Assembly: GCA_965199865.1 (NCBI GenBank)
Contig: CBDATU010000007.1
Span: 124,001 to 188,000, forward strand
Direction: 5' to 3'
DNA length: 64,000 nucleotides
DNA from: JAPOUP01 sp965199865
GTDB lineage: Bacteria > Pseudomonadota > Alphaproteobacteria > Rhodobacterales > Rhodobacteraceae
Shown here: positions 24,933-34,657 of the stretch, in pieces
How positions within the stretch are numbered: position 1 is the stretch's first letter
Layout of the letters: each line of letters begins with the position of its first letter
Position numbers and translations under genes: made by a program
Notes under the pieces: model-generated
Told to the model about the DNA's origin: nothing
The model's input: the letters and a program-made list of their open reading frames with translations, nothing else
Database searches by the model: none

Positions 24933-26930
24933 ATGATTACCGAAGAACTGATCCTGCTCCTATTGGATGAAAAAGAAGGACGGCTGCTGCCGATTCCTGT
25001 AGGCACACTGGATATGGCAATGGCTGGCGCGGTTCTCATGGACCTGCAGCTACACGGAAGCATAGATACCGACCTTGACCGTCTGGTGGTCATTGATCCA
25101 AAACCCCTTGGCAATCCACTGCTGGATCCTTTCCTAGCGGAAATCGTTGCGGAGAGCGCACCGGAGACTCCAGCGGACTGGGTTGCGCGCCTTTCCAGGC
25201 AAGGCGAAAGAATCCACGAAAATGCAGTTCGAATTCTCGCGGAACGCAGAATACTCGAAGTACCGCAGGAGGATGGCTCCCTGGTCCGCTCCCGGCGCGC
25301 GTCATTCCTGAAAGACTATGTAGGACCGGATGGACATGTTCGCGAGGAGGTCAGATCCCGACTGTTGAAGACTCTTCTCGGCGACATTGTCCCTGATCCA
25401 ACCGATGCCGCGCTAATTGCGCTGGCAGATTCCTGTGATGCGCTGAAGTACTTCCTCGACGAAGCCGAATTGAAGAAGGTGCGGGAACGAGTGGACCTAT
25501 TTGGCCAGATGGATCCTGTGATCCATGCAATCCAGCAGGAAGTCAGGGCTGTAGGGATCAGAACACGAAAGGCGGCCGCAGAACTTTCCAATGTGATCCC
25601 ACATGTTGAAGGGCTGCCAATACTGGGAAACACTCTCCAGGCCAGGGGAAACCTGAACGTATATTACGCGAAACAATACCTCCAGCATGGTCCGGTCTAC
25701 CGGGTCAAGATACTTGGCCGTTCCTTTACGATCCTGGTTGGACCAGAACTCAACCGCCTGATGTTGAGGCAGGAAAGGTTTTATTTCAGGGCAGGCCGAG
25801 ATTTGGTATCTTCCTTTAGGAGCATACTTGGAGACGACATCATTGTGTCGATGAACGGCGCGGACCATGCGCGAATGCGTCGGGAATTGCGAGTGAGGCT
25901 CTCCCGCAACTTCGCCGAAAACAACCTTGAGAATCTGGTGGCCATTACCCGCGAAGTCATTCGGTCATGGCCTTTGAACAAACGAATTTCCGGAATCATG
26001 CCGATTCGTAGAATTTTCTTTGAGCATGTCGCACAACTCGTTGCGGGAACCTCCGTGATGGGCAATGAATATGCCCTAGCCGCTCTGTTCAACATGCTCA
26101 TGATAAAGGATTCGTTTCCAGGCATTGCCGCCCTGTACAAGGGTAGACTGCGACGTGCTCTCCAACAGACCGATGAGTTTGTGGCCAAGACCCTCTTTGA
26201 ACACCAGGTCACCACGCGGCGTGGCACACCGGACCTCATTGATGACCTTATCGAGGTGCATCGGAATGATCCGGTTTTCATGTCGGAACTGCGTCTGACG
26301 GCTAATGCGTATGTACCTTTCTTAGTAGCGACCGAAACCGTCGGCAACATGGCGGCATTCATGCTCTATTATGTCATGAAGGATCCTGAACTCATGAAAA
26401 AGGTGCAGGCAGAAGCGGACCAGGCATTTGCCAACGGAACGCCAACCATTGAATCGTTGCGGAAACTGGATGTCGTTCACCGCGTGGCAATGGAAACCCT
26501 GCGTCTCTGCCCGGTCTCACCTTCCTTTGCACGTGAAGTGATTACTTCCTTTGATCTGTGCGGCTACCGGATACCAGTCGGCGAGAATGTGATGCTGGCA
26601 ACGTGTGCCACGCATTTCCTGCCGGAATTCTTTCCGCACCCGGAGGCTTTCGACATCGACAGGTACCTGCCGGAGCGAAACGAACACAAGGATCCGGCAA
26701 TCTACGTTCCCTATGGTCTTGGACTTCACAGATGCCTGGGCAGTGGATTTTCGGATGTTCAGCTCGTCATCGGAATTCTCACCATGGTCCGGGAAGCCCA
26801 GTTTGAACTCGACCCCGGAAACTTTGAGCTCAACATTAGGTACAAACCTACAGCGGTTCCAACCGGAAAGTTTGGCTTCAGGATGACCGGCTTCCGAAAC
26901 CATGACGCGCAGAGCGCTTGTGGCGCCTGA
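24933..26930 (+). CDS. GPP34 (GOLPH3-like)-cytochrome P450 fusion protein
   Basis: This 665-residue protein joins two families. Residues 1-~205 match the GPP34/GOLPH3 fold: LLLLDEKEGRL, an Ala-rich helix AMAGAVLMDLQLHG, then DRLVVIDPKPLGNPLLD, and a later helical repeat with ILEVPQEDGSL. Eukaryotic GOLPH3 binds phosphatidylinositol-4-phosphate in Golgi membranes. Residues ~220-655 are a P450: HARMRRE helix C, an I-helix with ATETV, ExxR at E521-R524, and a heme loop YGLGLHRCLG with proximal Cys601. F is replaced by Y in the heme motif, a tolerated change. No signal peptide is present, so it probably binds the cytoplasmic membrane face peripherally. The frame is continuous with no stop or shift between domains. 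Substrate and redox partner are unknown; no ferredoxin gene is nearby. TTGACA near 24809 could be part of its promoter. Confidence 0.88.
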   Translation: MITEELILLLLDEKEGRLLPIPVGTLDMAMAGAVLMDLQLHGSIDTDLDRLVVIDPKPLGNPLLDPFLAEIVAESAPETPADWVARLSRQGERIHENAVRILAERRILEVPQEDGSLVRSRRASFLKDYVGPDGHVREEVRSRLLKTLLGDIVPDPTDAALIALADSCDALKYFLDEAELKKVRERVDLFGQMDPVIHAIQQEVRAVGIRTRKAAAELSNVIPHVEGLPILGNTLQARGNLNVYYAKQYLQHGPVYRVKILGRSFTILVGPELNRLMLRQERFYFRAGRDLVSSFRSILGDDIIVSMNGADHARMRRELRVRLSRNFAENNLENLVAITREVIRSWPLNKRISGIMPIRRIFFEHVAQLVAGTSVMGNEYALAALFNMLMIKDSFPGIAALYKGRLRRALQQTDEFVAKTLFEHQVTTRRGTPDLIDDLIEVHRNDPVFMSELRLTANAYVPFLVATETVGNMAAFMLYYVMKDPELMKKVQAEADQAFANGTPTIESLRKLDVVHRVAMETLRLCPVSPSFAREVITSFDLCGYRIPVGENVMLATCATHFLPEFFPHPEAFDIDRYLPERNEHKDPAIYVPYGLGLHRCLGSGFSDVQLVIGILTMVREAQFELDPGNFELNIRYKPTAVPTGKFGFRMTGFRNHDAQSACGA

Positions 26931-27911
26931 TCGCGCTGTCAGGCGGGTCAGCCCTGGAAGGGTAATATTCAGACCACGCCGTTCTGTTCCAACAGGTTCA
27001 TGTTGCAGGGATTACCTGGATCCGAAATCAGGTTGCACTGAGGTCTCCCCATGCGTTTCAGCCCTCGGGTAGCTGCAATGCGTCACCACAATCCTTCCAC
27101 GGTTCGGCCTCATTCCCTGCAAACGGATGTCTGCCATGCTTCGCATCGTCGATCTGGTGGAACACCCGCATGACCGAACAGGACCTGGCTCGCGCCACCC
27201 TTTCCTCCCACCTCGCTGAGGAGCGTCATTGCCTGTGCAATGCTGAAGTCCCAGGCCGTACGGAACTGGTGGCTCCGCGTTTCTGTACATGCTACGGTGG
27301 AAAAACGAAGGCGGAGGTTGTCGTGCCACGCTGGCGGCGGTCACTCTAATGGCATCCGAAGCACCATAGCGACCCACCAACTGCCAATTCACCGTGTGAG
27401 GGATCATAGCCATGGCGCTGTTTCGAGGATGAAATCGGACTGCCCGGCCCAGCAAACTTCGCTGAAGCCCTTTCCAAATCCGAGAGTACGGGGACCGAAG
27501 GCATAACGAACCATTCGAGCACCAAACCGTCAGCACCAAACCGTCAGGAAGGGTTCATCCACTTCATTGCTATCGCAAGGAGATGCGAATTGGCGCTAAA
27601 GCGGCCGAAAACTTCCAGCACTCCCCGGTCACAACACAATTTATCCAGACTGAGCCTGCGTGCTACCGGACGGAAGGATTCGGCTCCAGTCATTCGAACC
27701 GCTTTTTCCCACGGATAACCTGTAGGAGGAATGCGATGAGAAAATCTCCGGGAGATTCCTCACTGCGGCGGCCACCCATCCCGCCGAAGGCCCGGCATTT
27801 GCCGGTATGCATCTCCCTGCACTCCCATGGACCTGGATCATGCTCGACCATCGAACCGGTTCCCGGTTCTGAACAGGCTACTCACAATACCTGCGACGGA
27901 AGGACACGACA
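26931..27911. other. Gene-poor stretch with a possible P450 remnant
   Basis: About 980 bases. On the minus strand near 27230-27270 the frame reads PYGLGLQHCTG, which matches the P450 heme loop at seven of ten positions, but the surrounding frame does not continue as a P450. The remainder holds no recognisable gene. Immediately before 27912 a GGAAGG serves as the ribosome binding site of the next gene. Confidence 0.4.
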
Positions 27912-28910
27912 TTGAACAATTTTGTCCAGGATATCCTGGAGGAATGCTGGAAGCTGATCCGTAACAGCTATCACAAGCTCCTTCTGGCTTGCATCATTCC
28001 AAGCATGCCATTTGTCGTGCTTGCGTTCCTCTATACCGAAAACGGTCTGAAATGGCTCAGCTGGTTCCTGCTGCCAGTCGAATACGTCTGTTCTGTCTGG
28101 CTTGTTGGAACGGTCGCCATATGCGTCGTGGATCTTCGAAACGGGCTGTATATGTCGCCGGTTCGGTATGCTGGCAGATCCCTATGCCTTCTGCTTCCGC
28201 TGACGGTCCTGGGGCTGGTTCTGTGGTTCGTGGTCGCGGCTGGCGTCGCGCTATTGATCCTGCCAGGATTGCTGGCCCTTGCGGTTCTCCAACTCACGAT
28301 TCCGATATTCGTAATGGAACGACCGGGAATGACGTCCGCCATAAAGCGAAGTTTCACTCTTTCGAAGGGCTATCGACTGCAGCTGTCACTTGTGTGCCTG
28401 TCCATAATCCTGAGTTTCGGGCCTGCGATTGCGTCAAACTATTTCCTGTCCGCCCGTGAAACAGGCCTGAGTGTCCTGCATCCTTCCACGGAATCGGTTC
28501 TGTTCCGTCTTTTCCTTGCGGTCGGGAATACCGCAGTGCTGACCCTGGCATTCATTTTCTTCCTTTCGGGCAGCCTTGCCGTGTCGGGCTATATCACGGG
28601 TGAACGGCAAGGTCTCGCCGCCTCACTGAAAAGACACTTTCAGGAGGTCATCGAAAGGTCTGGACGACTGGCATTTATCGTCGTATCAATTTCGTCCATT
28701 CACGCCTTACTGTTATTCGTGTTCTCAGATTTCGCCATGATCACAGAACCGGATTCTGGAATGAGTCGATCAATCCGACTCCATCTGGTTTACATTCCAT
28801 GGATATCCTGCCAGTGCATTTGGGCGGTTGTTACGACCCTTTGCTACTGCAGGCTTTGCGAAGCAGGGAATGGCTGGCCAGACTGGACGAGGGATCTCAG
28901 GGGAAATTGA
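27912..28910 (+). CDS. Multi-pass membrane protein of unknown function
   Basis: A 332-residue protein with about six strongly hydrophobic segments (residues ~22-42, 50-72, 92-135, 155-175, 195-220, 245-265). The central part, IPIFVMERPGMTSAIKRSFTLSKGYR, resembles the region of YciC/DUF975-like integral proteins where a VMEG-G--AL-RSW-L motif precedes a helix. The start is TTG, preceded by GGAAGG at a good distance. It is followed after ~540 bases by the DUF898 gene. A role in envelope organisation is plausible, but there is no direct evidence. Confidence 0.7.
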   Translation: MNNFVQDILEECWKLIRNSYHKLLLACIIPSMPFVVLAFLYTENGLKWLSWFLLPVEYVCSVWLVGTVAICVVDLRNGLYMSPVRYAGRSLCLLLPLTVLGLVLWFVVAAGVALLILPGLLALAVLQLTIPIFVMERPGMTSAIKRSFTLSKGYRLQLSLVCLSIILSFGPAIASNYFLSARETGLSVLHPSTESVLFRLFLAVGNTAVLTLAFIFFLSGSLAVSGYITGERQGLAASLKRHFQEVIERSGRLAFIVVSISSIHALLLFVFSDFAMITEPDSGMSRSIRLHLVYIPWISCQCIWAVVTTLCYCRLCEAGNGWPDWTRDLRGN

Positions 28911-29452
28911 CTTTGGTAGTGTCTTCGACGCCCTCCACAGAAGAACGTTTCTTCCAGAGCGGGATCCGCTCGGCTTCAAGTTGACTGCTCCACGAGCCGG
29001 GCAAGGTGGCTGGTCCGTTTCTTTGGTGCTATCGAGAATGGCGGTATTCGGGACAGTCCAACATGTTGCCGCGCTCTAGGGCACTCATCATGGAACAGAC
29101 TGCAGCCTACAGTTCCGCCGCTCCCCTGCTCCACTGGCGGATGCCTGAAAGCTCCATCCGCTGACTGACCTCTGGGAAAGAGACCCAAAGGTGCATAGTC
29201 CCGCGAATTCAATGTCAACCCGTTCTGCCAGGACAGGGGAGATGCAGGCACCGCGGGCGAACCATGTCGGAGAAAGGATGCCGAATTCGTAGCTTTTTGC
29301 CGAAGGGACCGGTCGTCATCGCCCAGACTCCTGGAGCGGAGCTACATTCGGGACTGAATGCAACCACAGGCAATGCATCTCACATTCCCGCTATGGTGCC
29401 GATTCTCCTGATCTGGGCCCTTTCCGTGCAGCGAAGCACCACTATAGTCGCC
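28911..29452. other. Gene-free stretch upstream of the DUF898 gene
   Basis: The DUF898 frame is open back to 29264, but that part has no family similarity. No other gene was seen. Confidence 0.45.
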
Positions 29453-30712
29453 ATGCCATTTCCTTGGAAGAAACAAACCAGCGCTTCGCTGGAGGAAGGG
29501 ACAGGGGTGGTGGAAGCAGACAATGAGATGCACGGGGAATATACCGGAAAACACGGTCCATTACTCCTGCTAGCGGTGAAGACAGGGCTGCTGACAACAG
29601 TGACGCTTGGTATCTACCGGTTTTGGGCCAGGACCCGCATCCGCAGGTACATCTGGTCATCCACGACGGCAGACGGAGATGGTTTCGAGTATACTGGAAC
29701 AGGAGTTGAGAAGTTTCTTGGTTTCCTGATGGCGGTCGTGATCCTGGCGGTGTATCTGGGCATACTTCAGTTGGTGCTGCTCTATTTTGGCCTCAGCCTC
29801 TTCGCTGAAACCGAAAATCCTGACGAGTTCGCCGCTCTCCCCGTCCAATACGGCCCGACCGTCATTGCCTTCCTCGCGGTCCTGCCACTCACATTTTTCG
29901 CGCAGTACCGCTCCAGACGATACAGGCTGGCACGTACCCGTTGGCGTGGCCTGCGGTTCGGTATGGAGCATGGTGCCTGGGGCTATGCGGTTCGGGCACT
30001 GGGACATCTGTTTCTGACGGTAGTGACACTTGGCGTCCTGCTTCCGCGCAATACGTTCTGGCTCGAAAAATATGTCACCGACCGAAGCTGGTACGGCGAT
30101 GCAAGATTCGAACAGAAAGGCAGGTGGACAGAACTCTTCCCTGCCATGAAGCACCTGTTCATTGGCACCGTCATACTGATCGCCGGAACCGCCGCTGCAG
30201 CGCAGATAGGCGTCGTAGTGGCCATCATCTCAGCGATCATTGGCGTGTTATGGCTTCTCACTGGCTACATCTCATATCGCGTCAATGCCTTCATCTATCT
30301 GATGCGAAACAAAACTCTCGACGGCCAGATCTATTTCATGGCAAGTACGAAGACATCGACCGTTGTTTCAAGGATCGTTATCGGGGGATTGGCTGTAAGC
30401 ATCCTGGCCGGCATCATCTTCACCATTGTGGCTCAGCTCACCGCGCCAGTTCTTGCGCAGGTCACCAGCGACAGCAATTCGCCAGGGACGGCATTTTCGG
30501 TAGTCATTGTTGTCCTGCAGTATGTCGCGGCCCTTGCGGTAATGGACGCGCTGGTGCTGGTCTGGATCACGCAACCGATCATCAACCACGTGGTTCAGTC
30601 AGTATCCGTTATGAACGTGGGCGCGCTCGACGGCATCCATCAGAGAGCGGTTGACCCAGGCGCTGACGCGGAAGGCTTTGCCGATGCGCTGGATGTCGGT
30701 GGCGCGTTGTGA
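29453..30712 (+). CDS. DUF898 (YjgN-family) membrane protein
   Basis: A 419-residue protein with the internal repeat of the YjgN/DUF898 family. The first half has TGLLTTVTLGIYRFWARTRIRRYIW and FEYTGTG, the second TVVTLGVLLPRNTFWLEKYV with a matching RFEQKG. Eight or so membrane helices are likely. The family has no established function. The start MPFPWKK at 29453 is chosen because similarity and hydrophobic layout begin just after it; the longer frame adds 63 residues of unrelated text. The stop codon overlaps the GTG of the next gene, an M48 peptidase. This pairing is common, so the peptidase and DUF898 protein probably work together. Confidence 0.82.
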   Translation: MPFPWKKQTSASLEEGTGVVEADNEMHGEYTGKHGPLLLLAVKTGLLTTVTLGIYRFWARTRIRRYIWSSTTADGDGFEYTGTGVEKFLGFLMAVVILAVYLGILQLVLLYFGLSLFAETENPDEFAALPVQYGPTVIAFLAVLPLTFFAQYRSRRYRLARTRWRGLRFGMEHGAWGYAVRALGHLFLTVVTLGVLLPRNTFWLEKYVTDRSWYGDARFEQKGRWTELFPAMKHLFIGTVILIAGTAAAAQIGVVVAIISAIIGVLWLLTGYISYRVNAFIYLMRNKTLDGQIYFMASTKTSTVVSRIVIGGLAVSILAGIIFTIVAQLTAPVLAQVTSDSNSPGTAFSVVIVVLQYVAALAVMDALVLVWITQPIINHVVQSVSVMNVGALDGIHQRAVDPGADAEGFADALDVGGAL

Positions 30713-31869
30713 AATTGGGATCGACAGGGAGGTATTTCGATGGCCAGTCGGCGATGCCTCATCGTGTCGATGTCGTATTCGACAATCATAACAAAGAACT
30801 GGTTATATCCGGTGACTCGCTGCCCAGATCGCAACGCTGGCCGGTGTCACAGCTCCGGGCGCTCACGGACGAGGCGCGTGAGTATAGGCTTACCCTGACT
30901 GTTTGCGCCGAAGGCGATGACGAGGCTCAGAGGGATCCGGCAAGGCTGAGCATTTCCGAACCCGGTCTGATCCATGAGCTGAGACGGCTCTGTCCTGAAC
31001 TTCACCGCAGGGATCTCCGACGTGGCATCAAACGGCGAATGGTCTGGCGCACCGCTCTTGCCGCTGCGGCACTGGTTCTCGTTCTGTTTGTCATTCTGCC
31101 ACGTATGGCTGATACGCTGGCTACGCTTATCCCGCCGAAACGGGAAATCGCCTTCGGAAAATCCGTCGTCGCGCAGGTCGAACGCCTCTTTGGCGGAAAG
31201 GGACCTGGTGACCTCCGCTGCTCGGATAGCCAAGGCCAGGCCGCGCTCGACAAACTTGTGGCACGGCTAACACAGGCACAGGATCTGAGATACCAGATCA
31301 ACGTCCTGGTATTCGACCACGAAATGATCAACGCGTTCGCTGCCCCTGGTGGACAGATCATTGTGGTCCGCGGGTTGCTCGAAGCGATTGATGGGCCCGA
31401 AGCACTCGCCGGTGTGTTGGCCCACGAAATCGGTCATGCGGAGAGACGGGACCCCACCCGCCATGCGCTGCGAACCGCAGGGTCCGCCGGGCTTCTGTCG
31501 TTGATATTGGGAGACTTTTCGGGCGGCACACTGGCGGTCTTTCTCGGTGAGTGGCTACTGCGGGCAAGCTACACACGCGAAGCCGAAGCGGAGGCGGATA
31601 GATTCGCGCTGGACCTACTCAATGCGTCAGGTATCGATAGCGGTGGCCTTGCGGCATTCTTTGATCTGATCGATTCCCTTGAGGGCTCGGATATTGTGAT
31701 ACCGGAGTATCTATCGACCCACCCGAAGGCCAGAGACCGCGCTCATCGGTCCCGGAAAAACGCCGAGACACAACAGGTTACATCACCAGTGCTATCCGAT
31801 TCCGAATGGCAGGCGCTCAAGGCGATCTGCCGTGTCAGGAATTTCAGCCGTGAAGCGGAACTACCGTAA
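30709..31869 (+). CDS. Membrane-anchored M48-family metallopeptidase
   Basis: A 386-residue protein. An N-terminal ~105-residue cytoplasmic domain resembles the small domain seen before M48 peptidases paired with DUF898. One membrane helix follows (about 112-131), and then a periplasmic zinc peptidase with HEIGH at 239-243 and a downstream EAEADRFALDLL that supplies the glutamate ligand. The APGGQIIVVRGLL motif upstream of HEIGH is typical of Oma1/LoiP-type members. GTG start overlaps the DUF898 stop codon, implying translational coupling. Confidence 0.88.
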   Translation: MKLGSTGRYFDGQSAMPHRVDVVFDNHNKELVISGDSLPRSQRWPVSQLRALTDEAREYRLTLTVCAEGDDEAQRDPARLSISEPGLIHELRRLCPELHRRDLRRGIKRRMVWRTALAAAALVLVLFVILPRMADTLATLIPPKREIAFGKSVVAQVERLFGGKGPGDLRCSDSQGQAALDKLVARLTQAQDLRYQINVLVFDHEMINAFAAPGGQIIVVRGLLEAIDGPEALAGVLAHEIGHAERRDPTRHALRTAGSAGLLSLILGDFSGGTLAVFLGEWLLRASYTREAEAEADRFALDLLNASGIDSGGLAAFFDLIDSLEGSDIVIPEYLSTHPKARDRAHRSRKNAETQQVTSPVLSDSEWQALKAICRVRNFSREAELP

Positions 31870-32115
31870 TTCACCGCAAGCCAAACCTCGCTTTCGGGCC
31901 GTATCCCGCCATCGGGTCCTGAAGAACTGACACGGATTCGACAATTCAGACGCACGGTAGCCAGCATTTCTTGCCACCGATGGATCCGTCGGATCACCTG
32001 GCCGGGAATCCCGTACACGCCCGACTCCCAATGGTGCGTTCCCCGCAACCTTCACCGGCCAAGATTCAATCTCCAGATGGCCATGTGCGACCGGCGAAAA
32101 GACTGGCCGACGTGG

Positions 32116-33111
32116 TTACCGTACCGGAACGGGCGCGTGCCCCGTCTCTTTTGGAAAAGGCACCAGCCGCTGCGAATCCTCGTCCCACAGCTTCAGCCGG
32201 AAGCTGCGGATTGCCTCGGGCCATTTTATGCGCCTCTGTTGGCGGGCAAGCTCTTCGGGCATGCCATGATGTGCCTTACGAAGCCTGTAGCTTGGGATCG
32301 CCGGCATGAAGTGATGAATGTCATGATAGGCGATATTACAGGTGCCAATGTCCCACAGATGCCCCAGATCAAGGCAGGAAGATCCCTGAAGCGTGGCGCT
32401 GCGGAAGTCGAGGTCGGGTTTGCGGTCCCAGTAGGTGTCCTCAAAGTTGTGCTGCAGATACACCATGAAGACACCGATCATGGAGGCGATGACGGCCGCT
32501 ACTGCCAGAACGGCAAGTCCTGTCCAACCAGCAAGCAAATAGAGAATGTAGAACCAGGCAAGCATTAGCATGTTGTGGGCAATCACACCCGGAACGCCAA
32601 TCCTGACTGCGTTCTTGGGCCAGCGATAGGCAATGAAATACGTGAAAAGCCCTCCCACGGGCAGTAGAACCAACGGATTCCGATATAGGCGGTACAGGAG
32701 ACGTCGGCCTAGAGACGCTTTCTGCCATTCCCGCAGGGTCATCGTATGGATCTCAGTGGTTTCGCGGTGCTCAAGGTTGCCCAGATAGGCGTGATGCATG
32801 TTGTGATTGTACTGCATCGCACGATAGGGCGTGAACGTGAAGATGGAGAGAAAATAGCCTGCCAGATCGTTCTGCCATTTTTTCTCGAACAGTGAGTAGT
32901 GCCCGGTGTCGTGCTGCAGGACATATGCCCGAGCCAGTCCAAAGGTGATGACGATAATGAATGGCGTGGCAGCCCACCAGTAGCCGGCATTCACCAGAGA
33001 AACGGCGACCCAAATGGCTCCGAAGAGCGCGACGAAGGTTCCAGAAAAGCTCAATGCCGCGATACGGTTGTCCTTCCTGGTGAAGGATCTCAGATACTCT
33101 CGGATTTCCAT
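32116..33111 (-). CDS. Membrane fatty acid desaturase
   Basis: A ~331-residue di-iron membrane desaturase that introduces a double bond into acyl chains. The three histidine boxes are HDTGH (67-71), HNMHH (103-107) and HDIHH (263-267). Hydrophobic pairs lie at about 20-62 and 150-215. The ATG at 33111 (MEIREYL) is preferred; the longer frame to 33219 adds 36 basic residues that look like non-coding text. The gene stands alone between short spacers and an IS relic. With the acyltransferase and GPP34-P450, it makes this region rich in lipid-modifying enzymes, but they are separate transcription units. Confidence 0.88.
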   Translation of the reverse strand: MEIREYLRSFTRKDNRIAALSFSGTFVALFGAIWVAVSLVNAGYWWAATPFIIVITFGLARAYVLQHDTGHYSLFEKKWQNDLAGYFLSIFTFTPYRAMQYNHNMHHAYLGNLEHRETTEIHTMTLREWQKASLGRRLLYRLYRNPLVLLPVGGLFTYFIAYRWPKNAVRIGVPGVIAHNMLMLAWFYILYLLAGWTGLAVLAVAAVIASMIGVFMVYLQHNFEDTYWDRKPDLDFRSATLQGSSCLDLGHLWDIGTCNIAYHDIHHFMPAIPSYRLRKAHHGMPEELARQQRRIKWPEAIRSFRLKLWDEDSQRLVPFPKETGHAPVPVR

Positions 33112-33269
33112 GTCAATAACTGCATTTCCCTCGGTCCGACTTCCTGTCGTCCGTTCACGACGCTTCGCACCGCCGTTTGGACGCCGATACCAGAAACCAG
33201 ACATAATGTCCACCGACAAGATTCAGATGCAACGGGGCAGTCTGAAATTTTCCGTCCTGTTCCGTTGGC

Positions 33270-33400
33270 GTGACTGGATGGAATAACCCTCCCGTCCGTT
33301 ACCATTCGCTGACGCTCCCGGACCTTCGTTTCCATTCCGTAGATCCTCGGCCGGTTCGGTTCAGGCCCCCTCGCGTTGATCAGCCTGACAAGGCTCCGCC
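33270..33400 (-). pseudogene. C-terminal fragment of an IS transposase (same family as 36836-37087)
   Basis: The minus strand encodes LVRLINARGPEPNRPRIYGM followed by decay. The DNA is alignable with 36785-36910 (CCGTCCGTT-C-TTC, CTTCG-T, GTAGATCC). It is the tail of the same DDE transposase whose HYNFVRIH motif survives at the other locus. Confidence 0.55.
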
Positions 33401-33404
33401 AGAA

Positions 33405-33453
33405 AACTGATGAAGCCATCAACGGATCTGACGATGGGCTGCAGTGATGCCGG
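33405..33453 (+). repeat. ~46-bp direct repeat flanking the PIN-domain locus, left copy
   Basis: AACTGATGAAGCCATCAACG, then GATCTGACGATGG, matches 34535-34580 in the same orientation with about eight differences. The copies bracket the PIN-domain gene and its upstream frame. Confidence 0.5.
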
Positions 33454-33508
33454 TAGGAATCAAACGGGCTTCCAGTCAGATGTAACTTTCTGACCGTCCG
33501 GGCAGTCA

Positions 33509-34081
33509 TCAGGAAGAGTCATGGCTCCCGGCAAAATCAGCATCAGCATCATCCGGTGATCCGTTCTGACCCATCCGGTCAGACAGTTCCGCTGCTGATG
33601 GAATGACTTCAGTCCGTTCCAGTACCGGAAGAAAGGACCATGTGCTCATCAGACGGACATGAGATGCCCTGAACAGTTTCTCGACTCCGGCATCCTCGAA
33701 CAGGACAGGCATTCCGTCATCTGATGGAAACCCGTTCCGACTCCGATCGCGGAATTCCGGAATCGAACTTTCTCCAGCATTCCTTCCCGATCCCCTACGC
33801 CTGAAACGGGCCCGCTGACTTTCAGGAACGAACCCGATGAGCTCCCGAATCCGTTCGGGAAGGGAACCATAACCCGTCTCTACGACCTGACTCTGGTTGC
33901 CATTTCGATTAGGCCAGTCCCGAAGAACCGGAAAATCCGGAGTTTCCTTAGTGGATGCAGGTTCAGTCGTGACCACATCAGTGATCAGGATCGGACATCT
34001 GAACCGGTCGATCAGGTCAAGCCGATCAGGCCTGGCCAGGGATATCAACGGTCCCGTATCGGGAATGACGAACCGGATCAT
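33509..34081 (-). CDS. PIN-domain (VapC-like) protein
   Basis: A 190-residue protein beginning IPDTGPLISLARPDRLDLI, the first acidic motif of PIN nucleases, followed by a conserved-looking CPILITDVV. A later DDGMPVLFEDAGVEKL supplies further acidic residues, and a STWSFLPVLERTEVIPSA segment closes the fold. Members are usually RNA-cutting toxins paired with an antitoxin. An upstream frame on the same strand (34026-34427, 133 residues, containing GHAEHVARIATGEI) overlaps the start and could be the antitoxin, though its later half looks degraded. Thus it is either an active toxin with an altered partner or a decaying pair. Confidence 0.6.
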   Translation of the reverse strand: MIRFVIPDTGPLISLARPDRLDLIDRFRCPILITDVVTTEPASTKETPDFPVLRDWPNRNGNQSQVVETGYGSLPERIRELIGFVPESQRARFRRRGSGRNAGESSIPEFRDRSRNGFPSDDGMPVLFEDAGVEKLFRASHVRLMSTWSFLPVLERTEVIPSAAELSDRMGQNGSPDDADADFAGSHDSS

Positions 34082-34534
34082 GGAGATGGTCCATCATCAG
34101 GGTCTCCTTTCCGCTCAGCCCGCGCCGGCCTGTCAGAGCTGGCCCGCATTTCAGGAACGAAGGTATTCCTTCCCGGATTTCCCGTTCCGTTTTCCCTCCA
34201 CGACCACGTGGCAATTGCGGCTCATGGGCGACCATGGCATCAGGGAGATCCCGGAAACTGTCATTTCCGATGCCCCGCATGGTCTCACCGGGTCCGATCC
34301 GGCCCCGAGAACAGGCATGGAGAAAACCTGCCGTCGCAACCGGTTCCTTCAGCTGGCGTGAACCGTCGGTCAGGTCCCCGATTTCCCCGGTGGCGATCCT
34401 CGCCACATGTTCGGCATGTCCCAGCACATCGGTAGGCCACCATTCGCCATTCGGACCCCTGGGCTTATTTCGCCCTTTCCGGCACCTGTTCCGGAAATTG
34501 ATGGCATCAGCTCCGTGACCGTCAGGAAAAATGG

Positions 34535-34580
34535 AACCGATGAGGCCATGAACGGATCTGGTGGTGGACTGAAGTGATAG
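34535..34580 (+). repeat. ~46-bp direct repeat flanking the PIN-domain locus, right copy
   Basis: Partner of 33405-33453 (AACCGATGAGGCCATGAACG, then GATCTGGTGGTGG). Confidence 0.5.
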
Positions 34581-34657
34581 GGAATTTGAGGATCGGACAC
34601 CATATCCTGGAACGAAGCGGAACAGGAAAGAACATTTCAGATTGACCCACTACCGGC

